From Alphaproteobacteria bacterium (GTDB taxonomy: Bacteria; Pseudomonadota; Alphaproteobacteria; UBA2966): DNA of 64,000 bases. Position 1 is the first letter of the stretch. Each line of letters begins with the position of its first letter. The position numbers and the translations under genes were made by a program. Shown here piece by piece: positions 16,886-25,728 of the stretch. The notes under the pieces were generated by a model, which was not told the origin of the DNA, ran no database searches, and worked only from the letters and a program-made list of their open reading frames with translations. The stretch spans positions 62,001-126,000 of the forward strand of contig JABILA010000071.1 in NCBI GenBank assembly GCA_018654745.1, in the 5' to 3' direction.

Positions 16886-17989
16886 CTAGCGAATTGCTGT
16901 GCCGGTATCCCGAGCGAACACATGCGTGTTCTCCACTCGAACGAAAACCGGTACGTCGTCACCGACGCTGTACCGGACTGCCTGTTCCTCGGGAAGAACC
17001 ATCTTCAGTTCAGCCCCCCCTGCTTCGAGGTCCAGAATGACGATGTCCCCCAGCGGCTCAGTCAGATGCACGCGTGCGGTGAACGAAGGTCCACCCGGTG
17101 TCTGGCCATCACCTATTGGCTGGATGTCATTGGGACGAAAACCAAAATATAAATCACTGCCCATGGGAAACGCCTTGAGCGCATCGGCCCACGGCCCCTT
17201 CTCGGCGGACATAAAGGGTGTCTCGACAGATGGTGCTGCATCCGCACCGCGCCGTGTCGCATTGATCAGATTGACCCGCGGAGAGCCAACCATTGACGCG
17301 ACATAAGCATTTTTGGGTTTTGTATAGAGTTCATCCGGAGTGCCGGTCTGAACGATCTTGCCATCTGTGAGCAAACCAATTCGCTGACCCATGCTGAGGG
17401 CTTCAAGCTCATCCGGCGTGGCAAACACGATGGTCATGCCCAGTTCCCGGTGCAGTCTTTTGAATTCTGCACGGGTGTCATTGCGCAGTTTGGCATCCAG
17501 GTTTGTCAGGGGCTCGTCCAGCAGCAACAGGCCAGGACGGCGGACAAGGGCGCGCCCGATGGCAATGCGTTGTTGTTCACCGCCACTGGCCGTACCGGGC
17601 TTACGGTCGAGCGTATGGGTCAGGCGCAGCATTTCGGCTGTTTCACCGACCCGGCGATTAACTTCATCACGCGAAACGCCGTTTTGACGCAGCGGATAGG
17701 CCAGGTTGTCAAATATCGAAAGATGGGGATAGAGAGCAAATGTCTGGAAAACCATGGCGATGTCGCGACCCCGGACTTCGGCGTGCGTTACATCCTGACC
17801 TTCATACATAACCTGACCCTGATCAGGGCGTTCGATGCCGCATATGGTTCTCAGGGTTGTGGTTTTGCCACTGGCACTGGGACCCAGCAGGGCGAAAAAC
17901 TCGCCTTTGTCGACAGCAAGATCAACGCCATCCAGAGCGACAATATCGCCAAAGCTTTTTTTCAGTCCTGCAACACTTAGTACCGACAT
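16886..17989 (-). CDS. CUT1-type sugar ABC transporter ATPase, first subunit (switch histidine missing)
   Basis: A 367-residue MalK/UgpC-like ATPase with TOBE domain, first gene of the importer operon. Walker A GPSASGKT (36-43), Q-loop FQTFALYP, signature SGGEQQR (near 133) and Walker B LLLLDEP are normal. The H-loop reads FATPDELEA, with Pro where the switch histidine belongs (near 190). ATG 17989 follows an AAGGGGGGG ribosome site; an upstream start at 18055 is unlikely. It pairs with the ATPase at 12352-13440, which has the complementary defect. Confidence 0.9.
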   Translation of the reverse strand: MSVLSVAGLKKSFGDIVALDGVDLAVDKGEFFALLGPSASGKTTTLRTICGIERPDQGQVMYEGQDVTHAEVRGRDIAMVFQTFALYPHLSIFDNLAYPLRQNGVSRDEVNRRVGETAEMLRLTHTLDRKPGTASGGEQQRIAIGRALVRRPGLLLLDEPLTNLDAKLRNDTRAEFKRLHRELGMTIVFATPDELEALSMGQRIGLLTDGKIVQTGTPDELYTKPKNAYVASMVGSPRVNLINATRRGADAAPSVETPFMSAEKGPWADALKAFPMGSDLYFGFRPNDIQPIGDGQTPGGPSFTARVHLTEPLGDIVILDLEAGGAELKMVLPEEQAVRYSVGDDVPVFVRVENTHVFARDTGTAIR

Positions 17990-18078
17990 GGTCCCCCCCC
18001 TTGGGTGATCTTGAGCTGGCGGAACTCTATAGGGAGGTATTTTCAGAATCAACAATAAAATATGATTATTTAAAGTTT

Positions 18079-18112
18079 ATAATCGTACTTTCTTATTAAA
18101 TAGTACGATTAT
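18079..18112. promoter_or_regulatory. Candidate operator of the ABC importer operon, 11-bp perfect inverted repeat
   Basis: ATAATCGTACT (18079-18089) and its exact complement AGTACGATTAT (18102-18112) flank a 12-base AT-rich spacer, about 90 bases upstream of the first ATPase start. Half-sites are two helical turns apart, consistent with a dimeric or tetrameric repressor. The FadR paralogue at the end of the operon is the obvious candidate. There is no T-run, so a terminator is unlikely. Confidence 0.6.
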
Positions 18113-18250
18113 TAATCGGCTTCATATGGATTCATCAATGACTTTCAATGACTTGACCTTTGTTAATATGGGCATGTCGAAAGATGGAAAATTTCATTCA
18201 ACTGAAGATAAATGTTTGCATTTTTGTTCTGGAAAGATTGCGTCGGAGCG

Positions 18251-18284
18251 CCAAAACAACACGAGGCCGGAAAATCCGGCCTCG
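18251..18284 (-). terminator. Rho-independent terminator after the DJ-1/PfpI gene
   Basis: A perfect 10-bp stem (18262-18271 with 18275-18284) and a 3-base loop are followed on the minus strand by a T-rich stretch (GTTGTTTTGG). It lies 30 bases past the DJ-1/PfpI stop codon and ends that transcript before the importer promoter. Confidence 0.8.
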
Positions 18285-18313
18285 CGAAGGTCAAATTATG
18301 TGGGTGAACGAAG

Positions 18314-18940
18314 TTACTCAGCGGCAGCTGCCTGATCCAGGGCACCGACCGGATGGTGAATGATTTCTGTGCCCAGCAAATTCATGAACTCGCGCATAAA
18401 CGCCGCCAAAGCCGTCCAGCCTTCCGCTGTCACCAGATTGCCATCTCTCAGCGCGGCCTTGGGACCAATAGGAACATAGGTGGCATCGGTCAACGCGACT
18501 TCGGGTGCAACCGTGAACAAGCCTGAAACTTTTTTACCGGCGATAACTTCGGGCACCGCAATCAATACCTGCAATCCATGACAGATCGAGGCGATAGGTT
18601 TGTCATCGCGATGAAATTCCCGCACGATTTCCAGCACCCGCGGATAAGTCCGGATATATTCCGGGCCCCTGCCACCTGCAACATAAACTGCGTCATAGTC
18701 CGCCGTATCAACGGCGTCAAAGTCTTTGGTAATTTCCTGGTTGTGGCCCCTGTGCTCGCTCCAGGTCATCAGGTCCGGCCCGAAGTCGTGCACACTGGTT
18801 GCAAGCTGGAACCCGGCCTTTGTTTCCGGGCATACCACTTCAACCTTGTGACCGACAGCTTCAAAGGCCTGCTGGAACACAAAGATTTCATATTCTTCGC
18901 TGAATTCACCGACCAGCATTAAAATTGATTTTCCGGACAT
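18314..18940 (-). CDS. DJ-1/PfpI family protein
   Basis: A 208-residue class I glutamine-amidotransferase-like protein. The nucleophile cysteine is in SICHGLQVL (near residue 120) and the partner glutamate in GEFSEEYE (near 15). Family members include intracellular proteases, glyoxalase-III-type deglycases and chaperones, and sequence alone does not separate them here. It is a single-gene unit with its own terminator and a 259-base region upstream shared with the divergent glutathione transferase gene. Confidence 0.85.
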   Translation of the reverse strand: MSGKSILMLVGEFSEEYEIFVFQQAFEAVGHKVEVVCPETKAGFQLATSVHDFGPDLMTWSEHRGHNQEITKDFDAVDTADYDAVYVAGGRGPEYIRTYPRVLEIVREFHRDDKPIASICHGLQVLIAVPEVIAGKKVSGLFTVAPEVALTDATYVPIGPKAALRDGNLVTAEGWTALAAFMREFMNLLGTEIIHHPVGALDQAAAAE

Positions 18941-19199
18941 TTCACTTCCTCCAATGAATATTTTCGCGACACATCGTGTATTTACAATCTGTGCTCAGGC
19001 GATACTGCAGGCGCGGACCGTACAAATACCCGCTTTCATTTGCAAGAATAAATATTATTTATTTACACTCCCTTCATTGGTGATCCAGATAGATACCTGA
19101 TGAAACCGGAACCTGGAATTTGTATGAAATTCATCTATATCCATGGTTAACTGATTCATAGCGCACCACATTTTCAATTTTTAAGGCGCCTGGGACCTT

Positions 19200-20126
19200 A
19201 TGTCTGATCTGATCTTTCATCACTATCCGCAATCCCCTGTCGCCGAGAAGGTCCGCGTGGGCATGGGGCTCAAGAAGCTCTCCTGGCATTCCGTTGAAAT
19301 CCCGCGCATACCTCCCAAACCGGACCTGATGCCACTGACAGGCGGCTATCGTCGCACACCTGTTATGCAATTTGGGGCAGATATATTTTGTGATAGTCAG
19401 TCAATTCTGCGAGAGCTGGAACGACGCTATCCCGAACCCACTTTTTTCTCGGAAAGATCCGGAGGTCTTGAATGGGGAATCAGCCGCTGGACAGATACGG
19501 ACTTGTTTATCGCAATGATAAAATTGATCCTTTCTGTTTCAGCAGACTCAATTCCGGCTGAATTTGTGAAAGACAGGACCCGTTTATACCTGGGTGAAAA
19601 TGCCGATCTGCGTGAAGTTGCCAAAAATATTCCACATCTGGTTTCGCAAATCCGGGCCCAGCTGGGGTGGATCGAGCAACGGCTTGCGGAAGAACTGGAT
19701 TTTATTTCGGGCGACAAACCAGGCCTGCCCGATGCTCAATTTTATTACCTGATCTGGTTTCTGCGTGGTCGTTGGGATGGCGGGCCTGGCTTGTTATCCG
19801 AATTCCCGGCTTTGGAGGCATGGGAGGCGCGGATACAGGAAATTGGCCATGGCACCAGCACAGAATTGTCCTCGACAGAGGCACTGGTTATCGCCAAAGC
19901 CTCAACGACCGAATTTTCACTAGACATCGATGTCAGGGACCCGCTTGCCCTGGAGGCAGGGCAGATCATTGGCGTTACACCTGATGAGGACGGCGGAGAT
20001 CCGATCGTCACTGGCAGTCTGCATATTCTGACCAAAGACAAGGTCGCGATCCTTCGTGAAGAAGAACGTGTTGGTCAGGTCTGTGTTCATTTCCCTCGTG
20101 TGGGCTACAAGATATCGCAGGTCTAA
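19200..20126 (+). CDS. Glutathione S-transferase family protein with C-terminal extension
   Basis: A 308-residue protein with a thioredoxin-like N-terminal domain (SPVAEKVR near residue 12, cis-Pro in RRTPVM near 53, SQSILREL near 66) and an all-helical GST domain to about residue 215. The remaining 90 residues, ending in HFPRVGYKI, form an extra beta-rich domain that most GSTs lack. The substrate is unknown. Its stop codon overlaps the stop of the convergent 2-hydroxy-acid dehydrogenase gene by 4 bases. Confidence 0.82.
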   Translation: MSDLIFHHYPQSPVAEKVRVGMGLKKLSWHSVEIPRIPPKPDLMPLTGGYRRTPVMQFGADIFCDSQSILRELERRYPEPTFFSERSGGLEWGISRWTDTDLFIAMIKLILSVSADSIPAEFVKDRTRLYLGENADLREVAKNIPHLVSQIRAQLGWIEQRLAEELDFISGDKPGLPDAQFYYLIWFLRGRWDGGPGLLSEFPALEAWEARIQEIGHGTSTELSSTEALVIAKASTTEFSLDIDVRDPLALEAGQIIGVTPDEDGGDPIVTGSLHILTKDKVAILREEERVGQVCVHFPRVGYKISQV

Positions 20127-21286
20127 CGCCGATGGGTCAGACGGTCCCGGGTGATGTCAGCGATTGAGGCAAAACCGCTGAGCGCCATGGATCGTTCTAT
20201 CTGTTCCCGCAGGATGGTCAGGGCGCGCGCAACACCGGCCTCACCACCCGCACCCATGCCATATATATAAGGCCTGCCGATCATGCAGGCATCTGCGCCC
20301 AGGGCCAGGGCCTTGACCACATGCTGACCGCGACGGATACCACCATCGAGAATAACTTCCATCTCACCTGCTGCCGCATCGACAACGGTTTCCAAACGAT
20401 CAACTGCCGCCGGGGCACCATCCAGCTGGCGCCCGCCGTGGTTGGAAACAATCACTGCCGTGGCACCAACATCACGGGCGCGCTGTGTATCCGCCGCCGT
20501 CATGATGCCCTTGATCGCCACCGGCCCGTCCCAGTCGGCGATCAGTTCTTCGGCATCTTTCCAGGTCGCGGTGGGATCAAACTGGTTGGCAACAAACTTG
20601 ATAATGGTCGAAAGATCTGCATCACTTTCCTTCAGATGTTTCTGGATATTGCCCATGACAAATTTTGGTCCCATGAGATAACGCCAGACCCAGCCCGGAC
20701 GAATGGCAAACTGGAGCAGGGCATTGAGGGAAAATTCCGGCGGAACTTTCAAACCGTAATGCAGGTCTCGCTCTCGCATACCCGGTACCGGCACATCATA
20801 GGTCAGGCACAGGGCTTCGAACCCCGCATCCTTGATACGGGCCATGAAATCCCGCGTTATGGCACGGTCGCGAAAAGTATAGGCCTGAAACATCTTTGGC
20901 CCATCTGAGGCTGCGGCGACATCTTCAATCGTCACATTGCTGACGCAGGACTGGGAATAGATCGTGCCGGATTTTGCCACGGCCCGCACGGCATCCAGCT
21001 CACCCCCTGCGCGCACCAAGCCAACGGTGCCTGTGGGGGCAGTCATCACCGGCCAGTCTATTTTCTGACCCAGCACTGTTGTCGAGGTGTCGATCTGGCC
21101 GACATCCACGGCATATTCAGTTTCGATTTCATAATCATCAAAGGCTGTAACATTGCGCCGCATGGTGACCTCGTCTTCGGCACCGCCGTCGACAAAATGG
21201 AAGATGGGTGCGGGCATTTTCGATTTGGCCAATTTGCGCAAATCTTCAATATTGACGCAGTTCTCAAGCGCTTTGGATCCTGTCAC
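20123..21286 (-). CDS. FMN-dependent alpha-hydroxy-acid oxidase/dehydrogenase (LldD-like)
   Basis: A 387-residue TIM-barrel flavoenzyme oxidising L-2-hydroxy acids. Typical residues are the Lys in VAIKGI, the catalytic His in SNHGGRQLDGAP, and the phosphate site in LDGGIRRGQHVVKALALGA. The N-terminus NIEDLRKLAKSKMPAPIFHF matches the family start. The electron acceptor could be oxygen or the respiratory chain. Lactate, glycolate or mandelate are all possible substrates. It is a single gene, convergent with the GST gene. Confidence 0.9.
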   Translation of the reverse strand: MTGSKALENCVNIEDLRKLAKSKMPAPIFHFVDGGAEDEVTMRRNVTAFDDYEIETEYAVDVGQIDTSTTVLGQKIDWPVMTAPTGTVGLVRAGGELDAVRAVAKSGTIYSQSCVSNVTIEDVAAASDGPKMFQAYTFRDRAITRDFMARIKDAGFEALCLTYDVPVPGMRERDLHYGLKVPPEFSLNALLQFAIRPGWVWRYLMGPKFVMGNIQKHLKESDADLSTIIKFVANQFDPTATWKDAEELIADWDGPVAIKGIMTAADTQRARDVGATAVIVSNHGGRQLDGAPAAVDRLETVVDAAAGEMEVILDGGIRRGQHVVKALALGADACMIGRPYIYGMGAGGEAGVARALTILREQIERSMALSGFASIADITRDRLTHRR

Positions 21287-21397
21287 GGCACGTCTCTCAA
21301 TATATCTGGTGGAAGATCGTAAAGAAGGAATTCATGGGATTATTCCACTAATCGCGCCTATAATCGAGACCATAATTTTCAAGACCGGGGATCAGAC

Positions 21398-22225
21398 ATG
21401 GCACGCATACCAAACCTGAAGGCTCCTGCCGGTGCCTGTGACACCCACATGCATTTCTATGATGCAGCACGATACGAGACAGCTGCTTCGGCAGCATTCA
21501 CTCCGCCAGACGCCAGTAGCGACGATTACAAAGCCCTGCAACAGAGGCTGGGACTGCAGCGCGTTGTTATTGTTCAGCCATCAACTTATGGCCGGGACAA
21601 CACATGTCAGCTGGAAATGGCAAAGGCATTTGGTGACGACGCCAGACTGGTCGTCGTGGTCGATGAAAACACTTCAGATGATGAACTGGAAAGCCTGTCG
21701 GCTGCCGGGGCCAGGGGTGCCAGATTTTTCATGCTGGCAGGTGCTGCGGTGCCCTGGGATATCCTCGAGCCTGTCGCCAACAAGGTGCACGAACATGGCT
21801 GGCACATACAATTGCAAATGAACGGTCGCGACTTTGCGGATCGCCATGAACAATTGGCCCGATTACCTGGCACACTGGTTGTTGATCACGTCGGACGCTT
21901 TATGGACCCGGTGCCCCTGGATCACCCGAGCTTCAAGGCCCTGCTGCATCTGATAGAGACAGGGCGTTGCTGGGTGAAGCTGTCAGCACCTTACGAATCC
22001 GGTTTGAACGGACCGCCTCGCTGGGACGATCTCGACGCAAGTGCCCGTACCCTTGTAGATGCAGCACCTGAGCGGATGTTGTGGGCCAGCAATTGGCCTC
22101 ATCCCAACCACCATGGCAAATATGATGAGGCCGATTTGCTTGATCTGTTACTTCATTGGGCAGATGACGATGCCACACGCAACCGAATCCTGGTGGACAA
22201 TCCGGCAAAACTATATGGCTTTTAA
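21398..22225 (+). CDS. LigI/galactarolactone-isomerase-like amidohydrolase
   Basis: A 275-residue amidohydrolase-superfamily barrel of the COG3618 type. The HxH motif is in CDTHMHFYD (residues 12-20), the beta-strand 5 or 6 His in VVDHVGRF, and the C-terminal signature reads WASNWPHPN. Asn232 stands where LigI (2-pyrone-4,6-dicarboxylate lactonase) has its catalytic Asp. To my recollection D-galactarolactone isomerase also has Asn there, so a sugar-lactone isomerase fits the sugar-acid neighbourhood better than pyrone hydrolysis (inference). It is monocistronic. Confidence 0.82.
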   Translation: MARIPNLKAPAGACDTHMHFYDAARYETAASAAFTPPDASSDDYKALQQRLGLQRVVIVQPSTYGRDNTCQLEMAKAFGDDARLVVVVDENTSDDELESLSAAGARGARFFMLAGAAVPWDILEPVANKVHEHGWHIQLQMNGRDFADRHEQLARLPGTLVVDHVGRFMDPVPLDHPSFKALLHLIETGRCWVKLSAPYESGLNGPPRWDDLDASARTLVDAAPERMLWASNWPHPNHHGKYDEADLLDLLLHWADDDATRNRILVDNPAKLYGF

Positions 22226-22239
22226 CAAGAACAACCTGC

Positions 22240-22428
22240 CTATTTGGCAAGACCGATCAAATTGTAACGGGCCAAATAGCGTCCAGCCTGGCGAAAAATA
22301 TCGCCAATCGCCTGCGCCTGCAGCTGACGACCACGCGCTTCATAATAGCCACTATCGACCAATCCATCCGCGTCTTGCTTCAGATGTGCCAGTTCGTATC
22401 CTTCTATTGGCATCTTCTCCATTTTCAT
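22240..22428 (-). CDS. Small conserved-looking protein (62 residues), function unknown
   Basis: A short reading frame with a plausible ribosome site (AAGGAAC before ATG 22428). The C-terminal half (RGRQLQAQAIGDIFRQAGRY) looks like the amphipathic helix of DUF1127-like small alphaproteobacterial proteins, which often act in RNA-linked stress and nutrient responses. The resemblance is by eye only. It is divergent from the LysR gene and converges on the amidohydrolase gene. Confidence 0.55.
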   Translation of the reverse strand: MKMEKMPIEGYELAHLKQDADGLVDSGYYEARGRQLQAQAIGDIFRQAGRYLARYNLIGLAK

Positions 22429-22613
22429 AATCAGTTCCTTTTTTTGCTTGCGGCTTTATTGATATGATGAAATTTATTCGCTTCATCTCTCTCAAGTATC
22501 CGGCCTGCTGTATTAAATTTCGTTGATATTGTTGATTTATGCCCTTATTCATGGAGATACAAATGATCATTTTTCTCCATTAGCATGAATTATTTTCATG
22601 AGTCGGAATTGAC

Positions 22614-23498
22614 ATGAAAAACCTTCCACCGATGAACAGCCTGAGGGTATTTGAAGCTGCGGGTCGACTGCTGAGCTTCAACAAGGCAGCGCAGGAACTG
22701 AATCTGACACCTTCCGCCGTCAGCCACGCCGTAAAGCTGTTGGAGGAACATTTGGGACTGGCACTTTTTGACCGTCCCGGGCGCGGGATCGAATTGTCAG
22801 CAGAGGGAAAAATATTTTTGCCGTCGGTCCGTGAAGCGCTTGTCCAGCTCAGCAATGCTGCAGCGAGCCTGAAGCGACAGTCCGATAACCAGCCTTTGAT
22901 GATCAGTGCTGCTCCTGCCTTGACCATCGGATGGCTGATGCCACGCCTGGCCAGTTTTCAACTGGCCCACCCGGAAATCGAAGTTCGCATGAATTCATCT
23001 ACCGGTGTTTTTGACCTGCGTCATTCAGATATTGATGTGGCCATTCGCAGCGGTTCAGGACAATGGGACGGACTGGACAGTCACTTTCTGATGTCGGAAG
23101 AACTTGTTGTGGTGTGTAAACCGGGCCTTGAAACCGAAACGGGTGAAGTTATATCTGCTGCCCGGGATTTGTTGAAAGTGCCACTGCTTCACGTGATACC
23201 AACGATGGGTCAATGGCGAAGCTGGCTGAACGCTTCAGGCATTGATCATCCCGATCCTGAGAAAGGGCTCAAATTCGAATCCAGCGCCTATGCCGCTGCC
23301 GCTGCCATCGCCGGACTGGGTGTTGCCGTCGTCCCTGAAGCATATGTCGAACAACATATTCGTTCCGGTCGACTGACCTCACCCTTTGGATCCGACGTAG
23401 CGGAGAGTTATGATTTCTATATTGCCTACCAGACCGAGCACGCAAATATTCCCCGCATCGTCGCTTTCAGAGACTGGATATTGAAGCAGGTTGACTGA
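22614..23498 (+). CDS. LysR-family regulator (GcvA-like)
   Basis: A 294-residue LysR protein: winged helix at residues 5-65 (FNKAAQELNLTPSAVSHAVK) and a periplasmic-binding-protein-like effector domain after residue 90. The LNLTPSAVSHAVKLLEE form of the helix is typical of the GcvA branch. It does not sit divergently from an obvious target; it converges on the ThDP decarboxylase genes and is divergent from the small 62-residue gene. The regulated genes are therefore unclear. Confidence 0.88.
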   Translation: MKNLPPMNSLRVFEAAGRLLSFNKAAQELNLTPSAVSHAVKLLEEHLGLALFDRPGRGIELSAEGKIFLPSVREALVQLSNAAASLKRQSDNQPLMISAAPALTIGWLMPRLASFQLAHPEIEVRMNSSTGVFDLRHSDIDVAIRSGSGQWDGLDSHFLMSEELVVVCKPGLETETGEVISAARDLLKVPLLHVIPTMGQWRSWLNASGIDHPDPEKGLKFESSAYAAAAAIAGLGVAVVPEAYVEQHIRSGRLTSPFGSDVAESYDFYIAYQTEHANIPRIVAFRDWILKQVD

Positions 23499-23560
23499 CA
23501 ATGTCTGCATCCTCGAGGAGAATGATCAAGATCATCGTGCTCGTTGGGTATTGGGACGCT

Positions 23561-24154
23561 CTACAAACCCAGGTGATCGCGGAAGCGGTTTTTTATCCGA
23601 ACACCATCACGGGACGGCAAAACTCTCTCAGGTAAAATTGGCGCAATCCGGATGCTGGCGAACCTGGGGCCTGCAGCGTTCCCGTGAATTCTGGTTCTCA
23701 ACGCCTGAACACCGGGCATGTCTTCAACTTCGACACTATCTGTAAATCCACAGGCGCTGGCAACCTCAGGTAACTTCAGGCCATATCCGGTATGACTGGT
23801 CTGCATGCCGGTTTCACCATAATGGCCATTGTCGAGGACGACGACACTGAGGTTTGGCGGTTGCTTTACGGCGATTGTTGCGAAGCTGCCAAGGCCCATC
23901 AGTTGTTCGCCATCGCCGGTCAAAACCAGCACCGGCTTTTCCGGTTGCGCCAAAGCCAAGCCCAGACCCATCACAGCCGCACCGCCCATGGCGCCCCAAA
24001 GATAGAAATTGGCATCGTGATCCTCCACAGCGGCTGCGTCATAAGTTGGCGATCCCAACCCTGTTACAAGCAACAAATCACCCCGGTCCTTGAGCAATTC
24101 AGCAACGACATCACGGCGATCGAGGCTGCCAGATGGGCGAATGTCCAACGTCAT
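23561..24154 (-). CDS. ThDP-dependent decarboxylase, cofactor-binding subunit (ComE-like)
   Basis: A 197-residue stand-alone PP domain of a thiamine diphosphate enzyme. The ThDP/Mg motif runs from TGDGEQLMG to VVVLDNGHYGE (about residues 80-115). Split two-subunit enzymes of this layout include sulfopyruvate decarboxylase (ComDE) and relatives of phosphonopyruvate decarboxylase. ATG 24154 overlaps the stop of the partner gene (ATGA) and has AAGGAG 8 bases upstream, so the subunits are translationally coupled. The 2-oxo-acid substrate is unknown. Confidence 0.82.
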   Translation of the reverse strand: MTLDIRPSGSLDRRDVVAELLKDRGDLLLVTGLGSPTYDAAAVEDHDANFYLWGAMGGAAVMGLGLALAQPEKPVLVLTGDGEQLMGLGSFATIAVKQPPNLSVVVLDNGHYGETGMQTSHTGYGLKLPEVASACGFTDSVEVEDMPGVQALRTRIHGNAAGPRFASIRIAPILPERVLPSRDGVRIKNRFRDHLGL

Positions 24155-24675
24155 CTCGACCACTCCTTTTTACCAATCAGCTTTTGCCCCAGCAAGATCG
24201 CGGCGGCCTGGTCTCCGGCAAAAACCTGGGTTGCGACTGCATCCACCGTTGGCGCGACATCAACGTCGTCTTCAACGCGAAAAGATTGAACACCCATATT
24301 CTCGAGAGAAGACTTTGTCGCCTTGCTCATGGGTCCCTGCCAGGGATTAAACTCGGCCCATTCGCCGCGCATCGTAATCAGGGTCAGCAAGGGAAACCGA
24401 CAGGTGTTTGTCAAACTGAGCATATTGATGCAATTGCCAACGCCGCTGGATTGCATCAACAGCACTCCTTTTTGTCCGCCCAGCCACGCCCCCGCCAACA
24501 AGGCAATGCCTTCTTCTTCACTGGTCAGGGGTGTCGCTTCCATATCAGGATCGGCAATGGCAAGTTCGATTAAACGCGCGTGCCCTGCATCAGGCACATA
24601 AACCAGTTGCCTGACATCATGTGCCTTGAAAGAGGCATAGACATCGTCGGGCCAGGTCGCTGAACGGTTTTCCAT
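24151..24675 (-). CDS. ThDP-dependent decarboxylase, PYR-domain subunit (ComD-like)
   Basis: A 174-residue stand-alone PYR domain. The conserved catalytic glutamate that activates ThDP is in TSEEEGIALLAGAWLG (near residue 53), followed by QSSGVGNCINML. It forms the active site with the PP subunit encoded immediately downstream. Sulfopyruvate decarboxylase is the best-known relative; phosphonopyruvate or another short 2-oxo acid is possible. It starts 12 bases after the SDR stop, giving an SDR-alpha-beta operon in which the SDR could act on the aldehyde product (inference). Confidence 0.82.
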   Translation of the reverse strand: MENRSATWPDDVYASFKAHDVRQLVYVPDAGHARLIELAIADPDMEATPLTSEEEGIALLAGAWLGGQKGVLLMQSSGVGNCINMLSLTNTCRFPLLTLITMRGEWAEFNPWQGPMSKATKSSLENMGVQSFRVEDDVDVAPTVDAVATQVFAGDQAAAILLGQKLIGKKEWSR

Positions 24676-24686
24676 CACCCGGGCAC

Positions 24687-25445
24687 TTACAACATCACAC
24701 TGCCACCATCAACCATGATGGTCTGGCCGGTGACAAACTTGCTGGCATCTGACGCCAGATAGATAATCGTTCCGGTCATGTCGTCTGTTGTCAGATTGGC
24801 ATTCAGACTTTGCTGACTGGCAATCACGGCCAGGGCTTTATCGCGGACAGGTCCCATGAAATCATCCGTGCCCTCAGTCAGAACCGCACTAGGCGCGACA
24901 GCGTTGACCCGGATCCAGCTGCGTCCAAGTTCTCGGGCAAGACTGCGTGTCATGCCAATCACGGCGGCCTTTGAGGTCGCATAATCAATCGCGAAGGGCA
25001 TGCCATATGTAGCGGCAAGCGATGAGATGTTAATGATCGATCCGCCACCTGCATCTTTCATGGCCGGGACACAGGCCTTGCAGCATTGCCAGATCCCCTT
25101 GACGTTCACCGACATCACGCGATCCCATTGGTCTTCGGACAATTCATTAAAACGTCCACCACTGATGTCACCATAAAGGGCCGCATTATTTACAAGGCCA
25201 TCAATCCGGCCATATTTTGCAACTGTCTGATCAGCCATGTTCTGACAACTGGCCATATCTGTTACATCCAGATCAAGGCCCAGAATATCACCGCCGGCAG
25301 CCTCGACGCTGGCCACCGTCTCGGCGGTATCCCTGATATCTGCGGCGACGACTTTAGCGCCTTCGGCCGCCATAGCCTGGGCATATGCCTGGCCCAGCCC
25401 GCGACCGCCTCCCGTTACAACAACCACTTTGTTTTCAAGGTTCAT
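24687..25445 (-). CDS. Short-chain dehydrogenase/reductase
   Basis: A 252-residue classical SDR. The cofactor motif TGGGRGLGQAYA is at residues 11-22, NNAA near 87, catalytic Ser in ISSLA and the YATSK active site near 155. Asp at the end of the second strand (AADIRD) favours NAD over NADP. It leads an operon with the split ThDP decarboxylase, so it may reduce the aldehyde released or form the 2-oxo acid substrate. Confidence 0.9.
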   Translation of the reverse strand: MNLENKVVVVTGGGRGLGQAYAQAMAAEGAKVVAADIRDTAETVASVEAAGGDILGLDLDVTDMASCQNMADQTVAKYGRIDGLVNNAALYGDISGGRFNELSEDQWDRVMSVNVKGIWQCCKACVPAMKDAGGGSIINISSLAATYGMPFAIDYATSKAAVIGMTRSLARELGRSWIRVNAVAPSAVLTEGTDDFMGPVRDKALAVIASQQSLNANLTTDDMTGTIIYLASDASKFVTGQTIMVDGGSVML

Positions 25446-25728
25446 GAAAACGTCCTCCCTTTTTTATCAGGATATTCTGTCCTATTTGGCTGCTATCGCA
25501 AGCGAACTTGTCTGAACAAATTTTGTAAGCCGGTGATATCAGAATCCTGTTTGCCTAAACTCATAAGGATGCAAGCAGATCATTTAATACGCCCCATACT
25601 GGCACATTACCTAAATTCAAAAGAATATATTTAACTATATTCAATTGGTATATTTCATAAACCAGTACTTGATTCATTTTTTACATAGACTTAACTTGAA
25701 CAATGGGTTGTCTATTGGAAATATTCAA

